Shown: one piece after another, positions 7,959 to 16,377 of the stretch
How positions within the stretch are numbered: the first letter of the stretch is position 1
Layout of the letters: every line of letters starts with the position of its first letter
DNA from: Hyphomicrobium_B sp001006785
Lineage (GTDB): Bacteria > Pseudomonadota > Alphaproteobacteria > Rhizobiales > Hyphomicrobiaceae
Assembly (NCBI RefSeq): GCF_001006785.1
Contig: NZ_CDHO01000003.1
Span: forward strand, 1,240,001 to 1,304,000
DNA: 64,000 nt
Reading direction: 5' to 3'
The notes under the pieces: model-generated
Seen by the model: the letters and a program-made list of their open reading frames with translations, nothing else
Database searches by the model: none
Told to the model about the DNA's origin: nothing
Made by a program: the position numbers and the translations under genes

Positions 7959-8646
7959 ATTGAATCATCTCAATGCCTATTACGGCACCAGCCACATCAT
8001 TCACGATCTCGATTTGGAGATACGTGAGGGCGAGATCTTTTGTCTTCTCGGTCGAAACGGCGTCGGAAAGACAACGCTCCTTCGCAGTCTTGTCGGCATC
8101 ACCGTCAATACAACGGGACGGATAGAGTTCGAGGGCAGGGACATCTCAACTCTGCCGACGCATGCGCGGGCGCGCCTTGGGCTGGGTTACGTTCCGCAAG
8201 GTCGCGAAATTGTTCCAGGCTTGACGGTTCTGGAAAACATCTTGCTCGGATGTAACGCACGCAAGGACGGACGCAAGTCCGTGCCGCAGCTCGTGTGGGA
8301 TACATTCCCGATGCTGAAGGATCACCTTCACCGGAGGGGCACAAATCTATCCGGCGGACAGCAGCAGCAGCTGGCAATTGCGCGTGCTCTCGCGACCGAT
8401 CCGAGCGTCCTGCTTCTCGATGAACCGACGGAAGGCATTCAGCCGAATGTCGTCGAGGACATCGAAAAATCCATCACGACGCTCAACCGCGTGCATGGCC
8501 TGACGATCATCCTGATCGAACAGAAAATCCGCTTTGCGCGCAGTGCTGCGCATCGCTTCGCAATTCTGGAGAAGGGCCGCGTGCGCGTTTCGGGTGCTTC
8601 GAACGAGCTCACCAATGATCTCATTCATCGGCATATGGGTTTGTGA
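7951..8646 (+). CDS. urtE: Urea ABC transporter ATP-binding protein UrtE
   Basis: A 231-residue ATPase of the LivF type. Walker A is GRNGVGKTT, the signature LSGGQQQQLAIARAL, Walker B VLLLDEPTEGIQPN; the EGIQPN ending is characteristic of UrtE. ATG at 7951 gives the standard start MLKLNHLNAYYG and overlaps urtD by eight bases. Its stop overlaps the ureE start. It completes the five-gene urea importer. Confidence 0.94.
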   Translation: MLKLNHLNAYYGTSHIIHDLDLEIREGEIFCLLGRNGVGKTTLLRSLVGITVNTTGRIEFEGRDISTLPTHARARLGLGYVPQGREIVPGLTVLENILLGCNARKDGRKSVPQLVWDTFPMLKDHLHRRGTNLSGGQQQQLAIARALATDPSVLLLDEPTEGIQPNVVEDIEKSITTLNRVHGLTIILIEQKIRFARSAAHRFAILEKGRVRVSGASNELTNDLIHRHMGL

Positions 8647-9104
8647 ACGCCATGTTGCTCATTGATCGAATTGTCGGAGATCGAAACGATCCCGATCTCC
8701 ATCACAAGCTTCACGAATACGAGCATCGCGGCATTGCCGTCGATACGGTGCGTGTCGCACCGAGCGATCTCGATCGCCGGCGCTTGCGCGTTCGCACGGA
8801 GCAAGGTGAAGATCTGGCGATCGCACTATCGCGGCAAGAGCGTCTGTTCGACGGCGCAATTCTCTATCTCACGGATGACAAGGCGATCGTCCTCCGCGCG
8901 CAAGAACAGCGCTGGCTTCGGATCGTTCCCAATACGAAGCGCGATGCGGTGGAGCTTGGCTATCTCGTCGGCAATCTGCATTGGCGCGTGCGGTTCGAGG
9001 ACGAACACATTCTCGTCTCCCTCGATGGGCCGGTCGAAACTTATATCGCCCGCATCGAACCGATGTTGCACGACGGTCGTGTAACCGCCGAGGAAGTCCA
9101 ATGA
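8643..9104 (+). CDS. ureE: Urease accessory nickel-delivery protein UreE
   Basis: A 153-residue protein that brings nickel to the urease assembly complex. The N-terminal domain reads RVAPSDLDRRRLRVRTEQGEDL, followed by a metal-binding domain with NLHWRVRFEDEHILV, a recognisable UreE pattern. The C-terminus lacks the long His-rich tail of some UreE proteins. The GTG at 8643 overlaps the urtE stop; ATG at 8652 is the alternative start. Its stop overlaps the ureF start by four bases. Confidence 0.88.
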   Translation: MNAMLLIDRIVGDRNDPDLHHKLHEYEHRGIAVDTVRVAPSDLDRRRLRVRTEQGEDLAIALSRQERLFDGAILYLTDDKAIVLRAQEQRWLRIVPNTKRDAVELGYLVGNLHWRVRFEDEHILVSLDGPVETYIARIEPMLHDGRVTAEEVQ

Positions 9105-9781
9105 GAGCGCGCGATGAAATTCTGCGGACCTTTCAGCATGCGGACACGCAGTTCCCGTCTGGCGCTTTCGCGTTTTCCCAGGGGCTCGAGGCGTTATCGC
9201 AACAACAGGATCGGCTGGGAAAGTTCGACCTGTGGAATTTTCTCTACGCACAGATCGTGCATCGTTGGGCGTCAAGCGAACGCGTTGTGATTGCGAGAGC
9301 CTATAGGCTCGGAAGCGATCTCAACGCACTGGCAGAGCTCGACGCGGAAGTTGAGGCGTCGACGATAAGCGAGCCGCTCAGGATCGGATCGCGCCGGAAT
9401 GGAATGGGGCTGCTCACCTCCCACGAAAGAATCGGGACGCCTCACGCAAGCGCGTACAGGAGCATGGTTCGTAATGGCAAAGCGCTCGGCCATGTCGCGG
9501 TCGCGCAGGGCCTGCTCTGGAATGCACTCGAAATCGAAGAAGACGATGCAGTCCTGATGAGCGGCTACCAGTCGGCGGCATCACTGACGACGGCCGCCAT
9601 TCGTCTCGGCCTGATCGGCGCAATCGATGCGCAGGCCTACCTCGCAAAAATTCTGCCGGTCATCACGGAGGAGTCGTGCTCGCCGATATCGGACAACGAG
9701 CCGTTACGGGCATTCATTCCGCTTTCGGAAATCGCGATCTCACTGCATGGCGCGACCGGGCAGCGCTTGTTTTCGAACTGA
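9101..9781 (+). CDS. ureF: Urease accessory protein UreF
   Basis: A 226-residue helical protein that forms the UreD-UreF-UreG activation complex on apo-urease and gates UreG GTPase activity. The N-terminal FQHADTQFPSGAFAFSQGLE is the UreF hallmark. Later HVAVAQGLLWNALEI and ISLHGATGQRLFSN also fit the family. ATG at 9101 overlaps the ureE stop. A longer in-frame start exists inside ureE but adds no family sequence. Confidence 0.92.
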   Translation: MRARDEILRTFQHADTQFPSGAFAFSQGLEALSQQQDRLGKFDLWNFLYAQIVHRWASSERVVIARAYRLGSDLNALAELDAEVEASTISEPLRIGSRRNGMGLLTSHERIGTPHASAYRSMVRNGKALGHVAVAQGLLWNALEIEEDDAVLMSGYQSAASLTTAAIRLGLIGAIDAQAYLAKILPVITEESCSPISDNEPLRAFIPLSEIAISLHGATGQRLFSN

Positions 9782-9805
9782 AGGGCGAGAAATAGGTCAC
9801 AACAT

Positions 9806-10504
9806 ATGCTGCTTACTCCTACCGAACTCGAACGCTTAACGATTTTTACGGCGGCGGAGCTTGCAAGAAAGCGCCGGAGCCGGGGATTGAAACTGAACTA
9901 TCCGGAAGCTGTTGCGCTCATTTCCGATGAAATCCTGGAAGGCGCTCGCGACGGCAAGTCCGTTGCAGACATGATGTCGATCGGTTCGCAGATTCTCACG
10001 CAAGACGACGTGATGCCCGGCGTGGCTGCGATGCTGCCGATGCTGCAAGTGGAAGCGACATTCAGGGACGGCACAAAGCTCGTCACGGTCCACGATCCGC
10101 TGCGGCCGAAGCCCGGCGCGTCGGCCGAGCCGGCCGTCACGCCAGGTGAAATCCTGGCGATTGATGGCGAGATCGAGCTCAACGCCGGTCGTCGCAAGAC
10201 CAGCATGAAGGTCACGAACATGGGTGACCGGCCGGTGCAGATCGGTTCGCACTATCATTTCTTTGAAGTGAACCGCGCGCTTGATTTCGACCGGGAGGCC
10301 GCATTTGGCATGCGCCTCGATATCCCCGCCGGAACCGCAGTCCGGTTCGAGCCGGGACAAGAGAAGGTCGTTGAACTCACCGAATTCGGCGGCGACCGGC
10401 ACCTTTCTGGGCTGAACGGACTCACCAACGGATCCGCGCGAGACCCTGCTGTGAAAGCGGCGGCGATCGCACGCGCGCGCGAGCGCGGCTTCCGGACGAG
10501 CTGA
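9806..10504 (+). CDS. ureAB: Fused urease gamma/beta subunit (UreA-UreB)
   Basis: A single 232-residue protein holding both small urease subunits. Residues 1-100 are the gamma subunit (LLTPTELERLTIFTAAELA, GLKLNYPEAVALISDEI). Residues about 113-225 are the beta subunit (TPGEILAIDGEIELNAGRR, VTNMGDRPVQIGSHYHFFE, RLDIPAGTAVRFEPGQ). Most bacteria encode these separately; Helicobacter also has them fused. The linker is short, near residues 100-112. It lies 15 bases before ureC. The fusion is seen directly, with no stop or frameshift. Confidence 0.95.
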   Translation: MLLTPTELERLTIFTAAELARKRRSRGLKLNYPEAVALISDEILEGARDGKSVADMMSIGSQILTQDDVMPGVAAMLPMLQVEATFRDGTKLVTVHDPLRPKPGASAEPAVTPGEILAIDGEIELNAGRRKTSMKVTNMGDRPVQIGSHYHFFEVNRALDFDREAAFGMRLDIPAGTAVRFEPGQEKVVELTEFGGDRHLSGLNGLTNGSARDPAVKAAAIARARERGFRTS

Positions 10505-10519
10505 TAAGGAGACGTAACT

Positions 10520-12232
10520 TTGGCTGTACTTTCACGTCGCGACTACGCCGCTATGTACGGTCCCACGGTCGGGGATGGCGTGCGTTTGGGAGACACCTCG
10601 CTCATTGCGGTGGTCGAGAAAGATTTCGCGAGCTACGGCGACGAATGCCTTCACGGCGGCGGCAAAACGCTTCGCGACGGAGCGGGGCTTGCGGCTGGCG
10701 TAACAAGCACTGAGGGAGCGCTGGATTTCCTGCTTTGCAATGTGACCGTCATCGATGCTGTCGTTGGGATCGTCAAAGGCGATCTCGGCATCAAGGACGG
10801 CAAAATTGTCGGTATCGGCAAAGCAGGAAATCCGGCCATCATGGATGGCGTCGATCCGAGACTGATCGTTTCAGCCGCGACCGCCGTGCGCGACTGCGAG
10901 GGATTGATCGCCACGGCCGGCGGCATCGACGTGCACGTTCATTTCGACAGCGCGCAGCTGTGTGACCACGCGATTGCGTCGGGCGTTACAACCCTGCTCG
11001 GTGGCTCTCTCGGCCCCATCACAGTCGGCATCGACTGCGGTGGCGCATTCAACGTTGGGAAAATGCTGCAGGCGGCCGAGCAGTGGCCGGTCAATTTCGG
11101 ATTTCTAGGTCGCGGTAATTCGCACAAGCCGGCTTCTCTCGTCGAGCAGATCGAAGCCGGATGCCTGGGGCTGAAACTTCACGAAGACTGGGGGTCGATG
11201 CCGTCAGCGATCGATACCTGTCTCGCACTTGCCAATGACATGGACTTCCCAGTCCAAATTCATACCGACACGCTGAATGAGTCAGGGTTTGTCGAGGATA
11301 CGCTAGCGGCGATCGCAGAGCGTACCATTCACATGTACCACACAGAAGGTGCCGGAGGCGGGCACGCGCCCGACATCATTCGCGTCGCGGGCCTTCCCTG
11401 GTGTCTGCCGTCTTCAACAAATCCCACCAATCCGTACACGATCAATACGTTCGACGAACATCTCGATATGACGATGGTTTGTCACCATTTGAATCCGGCA
11501 ATTCCGGAAGACGTGGCGTTCGCGGAAAGCCGTATCCGCGCTCAGACAATCGCGGCGGAGGATATTCTTCACGATATCGGCGCGATCTCGATGCTCGGCT
11601 CGGACAGTCAGGGCATGGGCCGGATCAACGAGGTCATCTGTAGAACGTGGCAGCTCGCCGACAAGATGAAAAATCAGCGGGGGCGTCTGCCGGAGGAATC
11701 GACGCCGTTCGGCGATAACGAGCGTATCAAGCGGTACGTTGCTAAATACACGATCAATCCGGCGCGCACTTTCGGTATCGCCGATCACATCGGCTCGCTG
11801 GAGGACGGCAAGCTCGCGGATATCGTTGTCTGGAGTCCGGCGTTTTTTGGCATCAAGCCGGAGCTGATCCTCAAGGGCGGCTTCATCGCGTGGGGCGCGA
11901 TGGGAGACAGCGCGGCGTCTCTCATGACGTGCGAGCCAAGGGCGTTGCGTCCGCAATGGGGTGCGTTCGGCCGCGCCAGCCCGGCGTTGTCGGCATGCTT
12001 CGTCAACCCGGCCGCAATAGATCGCGGCATCGCGAAGACGTTGGACCTGAAAAAGAACCTGCTGCCCGCACGCGGAACGCGACGCCTGTCGAAAAAGGAC
12101 ATGCTGCACAACGACGCTTGTCCGAACATTCGCGTCGATCCGCAGACATTCGATGTTTTCGTCGACGGCGAGCTGGCGACGTGTGAGCCCGCACATGAGC
12201 TGCCGTTATCGCAGCGATATATGTTGAGGTGA
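10520..12232 (+). CDS. ureC: Urease catalytic alpha subunit, atypical active-site loop
   Basis: A 570-residue alpha subunit that hydrolyses urea to ammonia and carbamate at a di-nickel site. Expected ligands are present: His139/His141 (GIDVHVHF), carbamylated Lys219 (GLKLHEDWG), His248, His274 (YHTEGAGGGHAPD) and Asp362 (GSDSQGMGR). The flap Cys321-His322 (VCHHL) is intact. The usual GGGTGPA stretch is replaced by GGSLGPITVG at about 161-170, and the following CTPG segment differs too. The TTG start is supported by AAGGAG eight bases upstream. It appears catalytically competent but divergent. Confidence 0.93.
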   Translation: MAVLSRRDYAAMYGPTVGDGVRLGDTSLIAVVEKDFASYGDECLHGGGKTLRDGAGLAAGVTSTEGALDFLLCNVTVIDAVVGIVKGDLGIKDGKIVGIGKAGNPAIMDGVDPRLIVSAATAVRDCEGLIATAGGIDVHVHFDSAQLCDHAIASGVTTLLGGSLGPITVGIDCGGAFNVGKMLQAAEQWPVNFGFLGRGNSHKPASLVEQIEAGCLGLKLHEDWGSMPSAIDTCLALANDMDFPVQIHTDTLNESGFVEDTLAAIAERTIHMYHTEGAGGGHAPDIIRVAGLPWCLPSSTNPTNPYTINTFDEHLDMTMVCHHLNPAIPEDVAFAESRIRAQTIAAEDILHDIGAISMLGSDSQGMGRINEVICRTWQLADKMKNQRGRLPEESTPFGDNERIKRYVAKYTINPARTFGIADHIGSLEDGKLADIVVWSPAFFGIKPELILKGGFIAWGAMGDSAASLMTCEPRALRPQWGAFGRASPALSACFVNPAAIDRGIAKTLDLKKNLLPARGTRRLSKKDMLHNDACPNIRVDPQTFDVFVDGELATCEPAHELPLSQRYMLR

Positions 12233-12235
12233 TCC

Positions 12236-12883
12236 GTGAACGTGTCTGCACAACACTCGCGCACGGAAAATATGAGGATCGGCGCAGCCCGGGTGGGCAT
12301 CGGTGGTCCCGTGGGTTCGGGAAAAACGGCGCTCATCGAGCGTCTCATTCCCGCGTTTGCGCGCCGCAATGTTTCACTCGCGATCGTGACCAACGATCTC
12401 GTGACGGCGGAGGACGCGAACCGCATTCGACGATCAGGTTTGATCGATCCGAAGCGGGTCGCTGCCGTCGAGGCCGGGGCCTGTCCGCACACTGTCATTC
12501 GCGAAGATCCGACCTTGAACATCGCAGCAGCCGATGATCTCGAGACGCAGTTTCCGGATGTGGAACTGATCTTGATCGAAAGTGGCGGCGATAACCTCGC
12601 ATCGACGTTCTCGCTGGATCTCGTCGATTGGTGGATGTTCGTGATCGACGTCGCCGGCGGAGACGACATCCCGCGTAAAAACGGGCCGGGGCTCATCAAG
12701 TGCGATCTTCTGGTCATCAACAAAACCGATCTCGCGCCGCACGTCGGCGTTGATCTCGAACTCATGAATCGCGAGGCAACGGCGGCGCGCGGAGGAAAGC
12801 CTCTCGCATTCACAAACTGCCGTCAGCAGCAAGGCATTGATGACGTCGCCGACAGACTGATGTCGGAGGTATTGTTCCGATGA
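12236..12883 (+). CDS. ureG: Urease accessory GTPase UreG
   Basis: A 215-residue SIMIBI-class GTPase that couples GTP hydrolysis to nickel insertion. Walker A is GGPVGSGKT (residues about 23-31). The metal-binding CPH motif occurs in GACPHTVIRED, and the base motif is NKTDLAPHVG. The GTG start lies behind GAGGTGA. The stop overlaps the ureD start by four bases. Confidence 0.95.
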   Translation: MNVSAQHSRTENMRIGAARVGIGGPVGSGKTALIERLIPAFARRNVSLAIVTNDLVTAEDANRIRRSGLIDPKRVAAVEAGACPHTVIREDPTLNIAAADDLETQFPDVELILIESGGDNLASTFSLDLVDWWMFVIDVAGGDDIPRKNGPGLIKCDLLVINKTDLAPHVGVDLELMNREATAARGGKPLAFTNCRQQQGIDDVADRLMSEVLFR

Positions 12884-13752
12884 ACGTCTATTGGAACGGA
12901 CAATTCGACCGGCGACCTGAAGCCGAAGTGCAAGATCGTAGATCTCGCTTCGATCTTTCGTTCGGGCGCCATGGCGAACGCACGATCATCGAACGCCAGT
13001 ACGTGTCGTATCCGTTTCATCTGACCCGGCCGTTTGCGCTCGATCCCGACATCCCGGCGCTGACAACCGTGTATCAGCAGTCGTCGTCGGGTGGTGTCTA
13101 CCGCTCGGACCGCCTCACATCCCAAATCAAGATGGGGACGGGAACGGCAGCGCATATCACAACGCAGGCGGCAACAATCGTTCACGATTGTTACGGCTGT
13201 GAGGCTAGCCAATGCACGCAGATCGACATGGAAGAAGACGCGTTTCTAGGTCTCGTTCCAGAAGCACTGGTGTTTTTCCCTGGCGCTGAATACGCGACGT
13301 CATTGGACATTACGTTGCACCCGACGTCGGCGCTGATGATTGGCGAGTCGTTCACGGAGCATGACTTCGCGAACAATCTGCGCACGTTTGGGAGATTTTG
13401 TTCGGAGACCGTTGTCCGGGACACGTCTGGCCGATTGCTCGTACGGGAATGCTTTCAAATCGGAGGGCAGGACTTCGCAGCGGCTACGACGCCAATCGGC
13501 CCTTTCTCGATTGTTGCGAATTTTCTCATGCTTGGAAAGCGTGCGCGATTGCCCACGACTGATGCGATCGCAACGAAAGTTTTGCGCCGAGAGGACTGCG
13601 TGGCGGGCGTCAGCGAACTGCCCAACAACGCCGGTTTGAGCATCAAAGTTCTGGCTTCAAGCGCTGCCGCTGTGCGCGCGGTTACGGACGATCTGTTCTC
13701 CATCGCGGTCCAGTCGGCATTGGGGAAAGTCCCGCACAAACGCAGAAAATAG
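12880..13752 (+). CDS. ureD: Urease accessory protein UreD (UreH)
   Basis: A 290-residue protein that scaffolds apo-urease with UreF and UreG. Family stretches include a Y-P-F region near residue 45, QQSSSGGVYRSDRL, THITTQAATIVH-like AAHITTQAAT and VRECFQIGG. The ureD position after ureG, rather than first in the operon, is less common but known. Overlap with ureG indicates translational coupling. Confidence 0.9.
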   Translation: MNVYWNGQFDRRPEAEVQDRRSRFDLSFGRHGERTIIERQYVSYPFHLTRPFALDPDIPALTTVYQQSSSGGVYRSDRLTSQIKMGTGTAAHITTQAATIVHDCYGCEASQCTQIDMEEDAFLGLVPEALVFFPGAEYATSLDITLHPTSALMIGESFTEHDFANNLRTFGRFCSETVVRDTSGRLLVRECFQIGGQDFAAATTPIGPFSIVANFLMLGKRARLPTTDAIATKVLRREDCVAGVSELPNNAGLSIKVLASSAAAVRAVTDDLFSIAVQSALGKVPHKRRK

Positions 13753-13774
13753 ACATCACTGAAAGGAATTACCA

Positions 13775-14374
13775 ATGCATGCATTGATGGGAAGACTTGT
13801 CCTAGCTGCTGGTTTCATGTTTTTCGCGAACGCAGCGTCTGCACATGTCGGTTTCGGTCCGACCGTCGGATTTTCCAACGGTCTCGCGCACCCGCTGTTC
13901 GGTATCGACCATCTCCTTGCGATGGTGATGGTGGGCGCATTCGCATCTCAGCTCGGGGGCCGTGCGATCTACCTCGTGCCGGCGTCCTTCGTCGGTTCGA
14001 TGATGATTGGCGCAGCGCTTGGCGTGCTCGGCTTCAATTTCGGACTGACGGAGTTTGGCATCGCCGCGTCGGTATTCACGCTCGGGGCGTTGGTCGCTTT
14101 CAGATCGCACTTGGGTTTGGTCTCGGCGATGGCGTTGGTCGCAGCGTTCGGACTTTGCCACGGCCATGCGCACGGAACGGAAATGCCCGAGAGCGTGAAC
14201 GGTCTGGCTTACGCAGCCGGCTTCATGCTGATGACCGCCACGTTGCACGCGGCAGGTGTCAGCATCGGACTTCTCATTACAAGAATCACGAGCCGTTACG
14301 GCGATGTGGTGCTGCGCTCGCTGGGGGCGGGCGTGGCGTTGGTCGGAGCCGGTCTCATGGCGGGGGCCATGTGA
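13775..14374 (+). CDS. ureJ: HupE/UreJ nickel permease
   Basis: A 199-residue membrane protein with an N-terminal signal peptide ending near ASAHVG and about six hydrophobic segments. The HupE/UreJ metal motif HPLFGIDHLLAM is present at about residues 34-45, and CHGHAHG occurs in the middle. HupE/UreJ proteins import nickel, here for urease. It lies 22 bases after ureD. Confidence 0.9.
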   Translation: MHALMGRLVLAAGFMFFANAASAHVGFGPTVGFSNGLAHPLFGIDHLLAMVMVGAFASQLGGRAIYLVPASFVGSMMIGAALGVLGFNFGLTEFGIAASVFTLGALVAFRSHLGLVSAMALVAAFGLCHGHAHGTEMPESVNGLAYAAGFMLMTATLHAAGVSIGLLITRITSRYGDVVLRSLGAGVALVGAGLMAGAM

Positions 14375-14419
14375 CGTCTTCCACTCAAGAAAATAGACAT
14401 CTCAACAATGGGGGAATTT

Positions 14420-15532
14420 ATGCTTACCGGCTATAGACTACGACTCTGCGTTTCGTCGACCATACTTGCATTGATTGGCGTAGGTTCGGCGCATGCAGGC
14501 GAGACCATCGACCTCGGAAATGGTGCAAGCGTCACGATCGGTGCGGCGGCTCGTGCGTCCATCAGATCGACGGACGGCGAAACCGACGGCTTCCTCGAAA
14601 GCGCACGTATCCTCACAAGTGGGCAATTGAATAAGGTCGTCGGATTCACCTTCAACACTGAAATTGAATCGAGCGGCGGCGTGTTCCCATATCTGCCCGG
14701 CAATCCGGATGGAATTCGCATTCTCGATGCCACCGCGCGCTTCGAATTCAACGATTACTTCAATGTTTGGGCAGGCCGAATGGTGTTGCCGCAGGACAGG
14801 TCAAACCTGGACGGTCCATACTATTTGGGAATTTGGGACTACCCCATCGTCTCCGCATTTCCGAACCGCTTTAACGGCCGCGACGATGGCGTGACGATCT
14901 GGGGCCAGACAGGCGGCGGCAAGTTCAAATATTGGGCAGGTGCTTACGAGGGCTGTAGAGGCGACAGTCCTTGTGCAACTGGCGCGGCTGGAGGCGGAGA
15001 TCTTCTCTACGTCGGCCGCGCCAGTTATGACTTCTGGGATCCGGAGCCCGGCTACTATGTGGCGAGCGACTACTACGGAAAGAAGGAAATCTTGTCCGTC
15101 GGATTCTCGACGTCATTTCAAGACCGCGCGACTGGAACTGCGCTGGATCCAGGGCACTATTTTGGATGGAACGTCGACGGCCTGATGCAGAAGAAGGTAT
15201 TCGGCGACAACGTCCTTACGCTTGAAGGCGCGTACTACCATTATGACACCGATGACAAAGCGACACCGTTGGCAAATGGCGACAGCTATTTCGTTCTCGC
15301 CAGCTTCCTCATCGATCATAACTTCGGACCTGGAAAACTGCAGCCCGTCATTCGTTATGAAGAGTTCCTGACGAAGAATGCCTATGATATTTCACGCCTG
15401 CAAACAGGGGTGAACTATATCATCCGCGGCAGTGACGCACGCGTTTCGCTTCTCTATTCGAAAACGGATTTCGAGGATCCGACTCTGGCATCGGTCGATC
15501 AATTCATCGCCGGTCTGCAACTGCAATACTAA
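14420..15532 (+). CDS. Outer-membrane porin, possible urea/amide porin
   Basis: A 370-residue protein with a cleavable signal peptide (cleavage near SAHA-GET). The rest is rich in alternating aromatic and polar strands and ends LQLQY, a terminal aromatic typical of beta-barrels. ATG at 14420 is preferred because GGGGGAA lies just upstream; ATG at 14408 is in frame but poorly placed. Its place at the end of the urea operon suggests passage of urea or short amides, like FmdC of Methylophilus. That role is inference from context. Confidence 0.8.
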   Translation: MLTGYRLRLCVSSTILALIGVGSAHAGETIDLGNGASVTIGAAARASIRSTDGETDGFLESARILTSGQLNKVVGFTFNTEIESSGGVFPYLPGNPDGIRILDATARFEFNDYFNVWAGRMVLPQDRSNLDGPYYLGIWDYPIVSAFPNRFNGRDDGVTIWGQTGGGKFKYWAGAYEGCRGDSPCATGAAGGGDLLYVGRASYDFWDPEPGYYVASDYYGKKEILSVGFSTSFQDRATGTALDPGHYFGWNVDGLMQKKVFGDNVLTLEGAYYHYDTDDKATPLANGDSYFVLASFLIDHNFGPGKLQPVIRYEEFLTKNAYDISRLQTGVNYIIRGSDARVSLLYSKTDFEDPTLASVDQFIAGLQLQY

Positions 15533-16191
15533 TGCGTCTCCCGTCGAGACCACGGCCGAGCGGGGTCCGCCAAAAAGCGGTTGGGTCCCGCTCGTTCGAT
15601 AAACGAGATGACCTTCTTTGCGCGCAAACGTCGATACTTCTTTTTATCGATCACCAAACCCGGCTCTTGCCGTCTATTGATGATTGCGATCGCGTTTTGT
15701 CGGACGCGGCGTGGCTCGGAGAAGCAGCCCGCGTGCTGGGCGTCCCGGTCATCGGGACAGAACAGATGCCCGAAAAAATCGGTCCACTCCATTCGGATGT
15801 CCGGAAATTTTGCAGCACCGTTTTATCCAAGGTGCACTTCGATGCCTGCGCCGATGGCCTTGTGAATGCCATCAGGGATCATCCAAAGCGCACGCAGATC
15901 GTAATCTCAGGCTGTGAGGCGCACGTTTGCGTTTTGCAAACCGCCGTAACTCTGTTGCGCGCTGGCTTCAGTGTCTGGATTGTGAGTTCGTCTACGGGCT
16001 CGCATTCGCAGATCGATCGAGCACTCGCCTTAGAGCGGCTGCAAACACTCGGAGCTATCGTAGTCAGCCTGGAAATGGTGCTGTTCGAGTGGCTCGCCAG
16101 GGGCGATCACCCTCGATTTCGCGACGTGCTCCAGATGATTAAAGCTCACCGATCCTGCGGCAAACAGGCAAAAAACTATTTACGAAAGTGA
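15532..16191 (+). CDS. Isochorismatase-fold cysteine hydrolase
   Basis: A 219-residue protein of the isochorismatase/ISOC family. The triad residues are visible: Asp in LLFIDHQTRL, Lys in LSKVHFDAC and Cys in GCEAHVCVLQTA. The start ATG overlaps the porin stop (TAATG), so the genes are coupled. The substrate is unknown. Family members include nicotinamidases, biuret hydrolase and other C-N hydrolases; in a urea operon a carbamoyl-type substrate is plausible but unproven. The first 30 residues look weakly conserved. Confidence 0.8.
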   Translation: MRLPSRPRPSGVRQKAVGSRSFDKRDDLLCAQTSILLFIDHQTRLLPSIDDCDRVLSDAAWLGEAARVLGVPVIGTEQMPEKIGPLHSDVRKFCSTVLSKVHFDACADGLVNAIRDHPKRTQIVISGCEAHVCVLQTAVTLLRAGFSVWIVSSSTGSHSQIDRALALERLQTLGAIVVSLEMVLFEWLARGDHPRFRDVLQMIKAHRSCGKQAKNYLRK

Positions 16192-16377
16192 TTGCAGCCG
16201 CCGGGCGCTAGGTGCGGTAGAACCATTGTAGGTTTGGCGGCGATCCGCACCCCTATTGCCGGGGCGGACCCAGCCATTTGTCATTTCCATTAAGCTTCGT
16301 ACACGGCCTTTATCGACGTGTCCTTGCTTCTCGCATTAGAGAGTTGATTTTCGACCTTATCGCGGCGGTATGAGAGC

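Noticed and set aside
15550..15592. Terminator between the porin and the hydrolase genes
   Set aside because: GAGCGGG/CCCGCTC can pair, but it lies inside the start of the hydrolase gene and no T-run follows.
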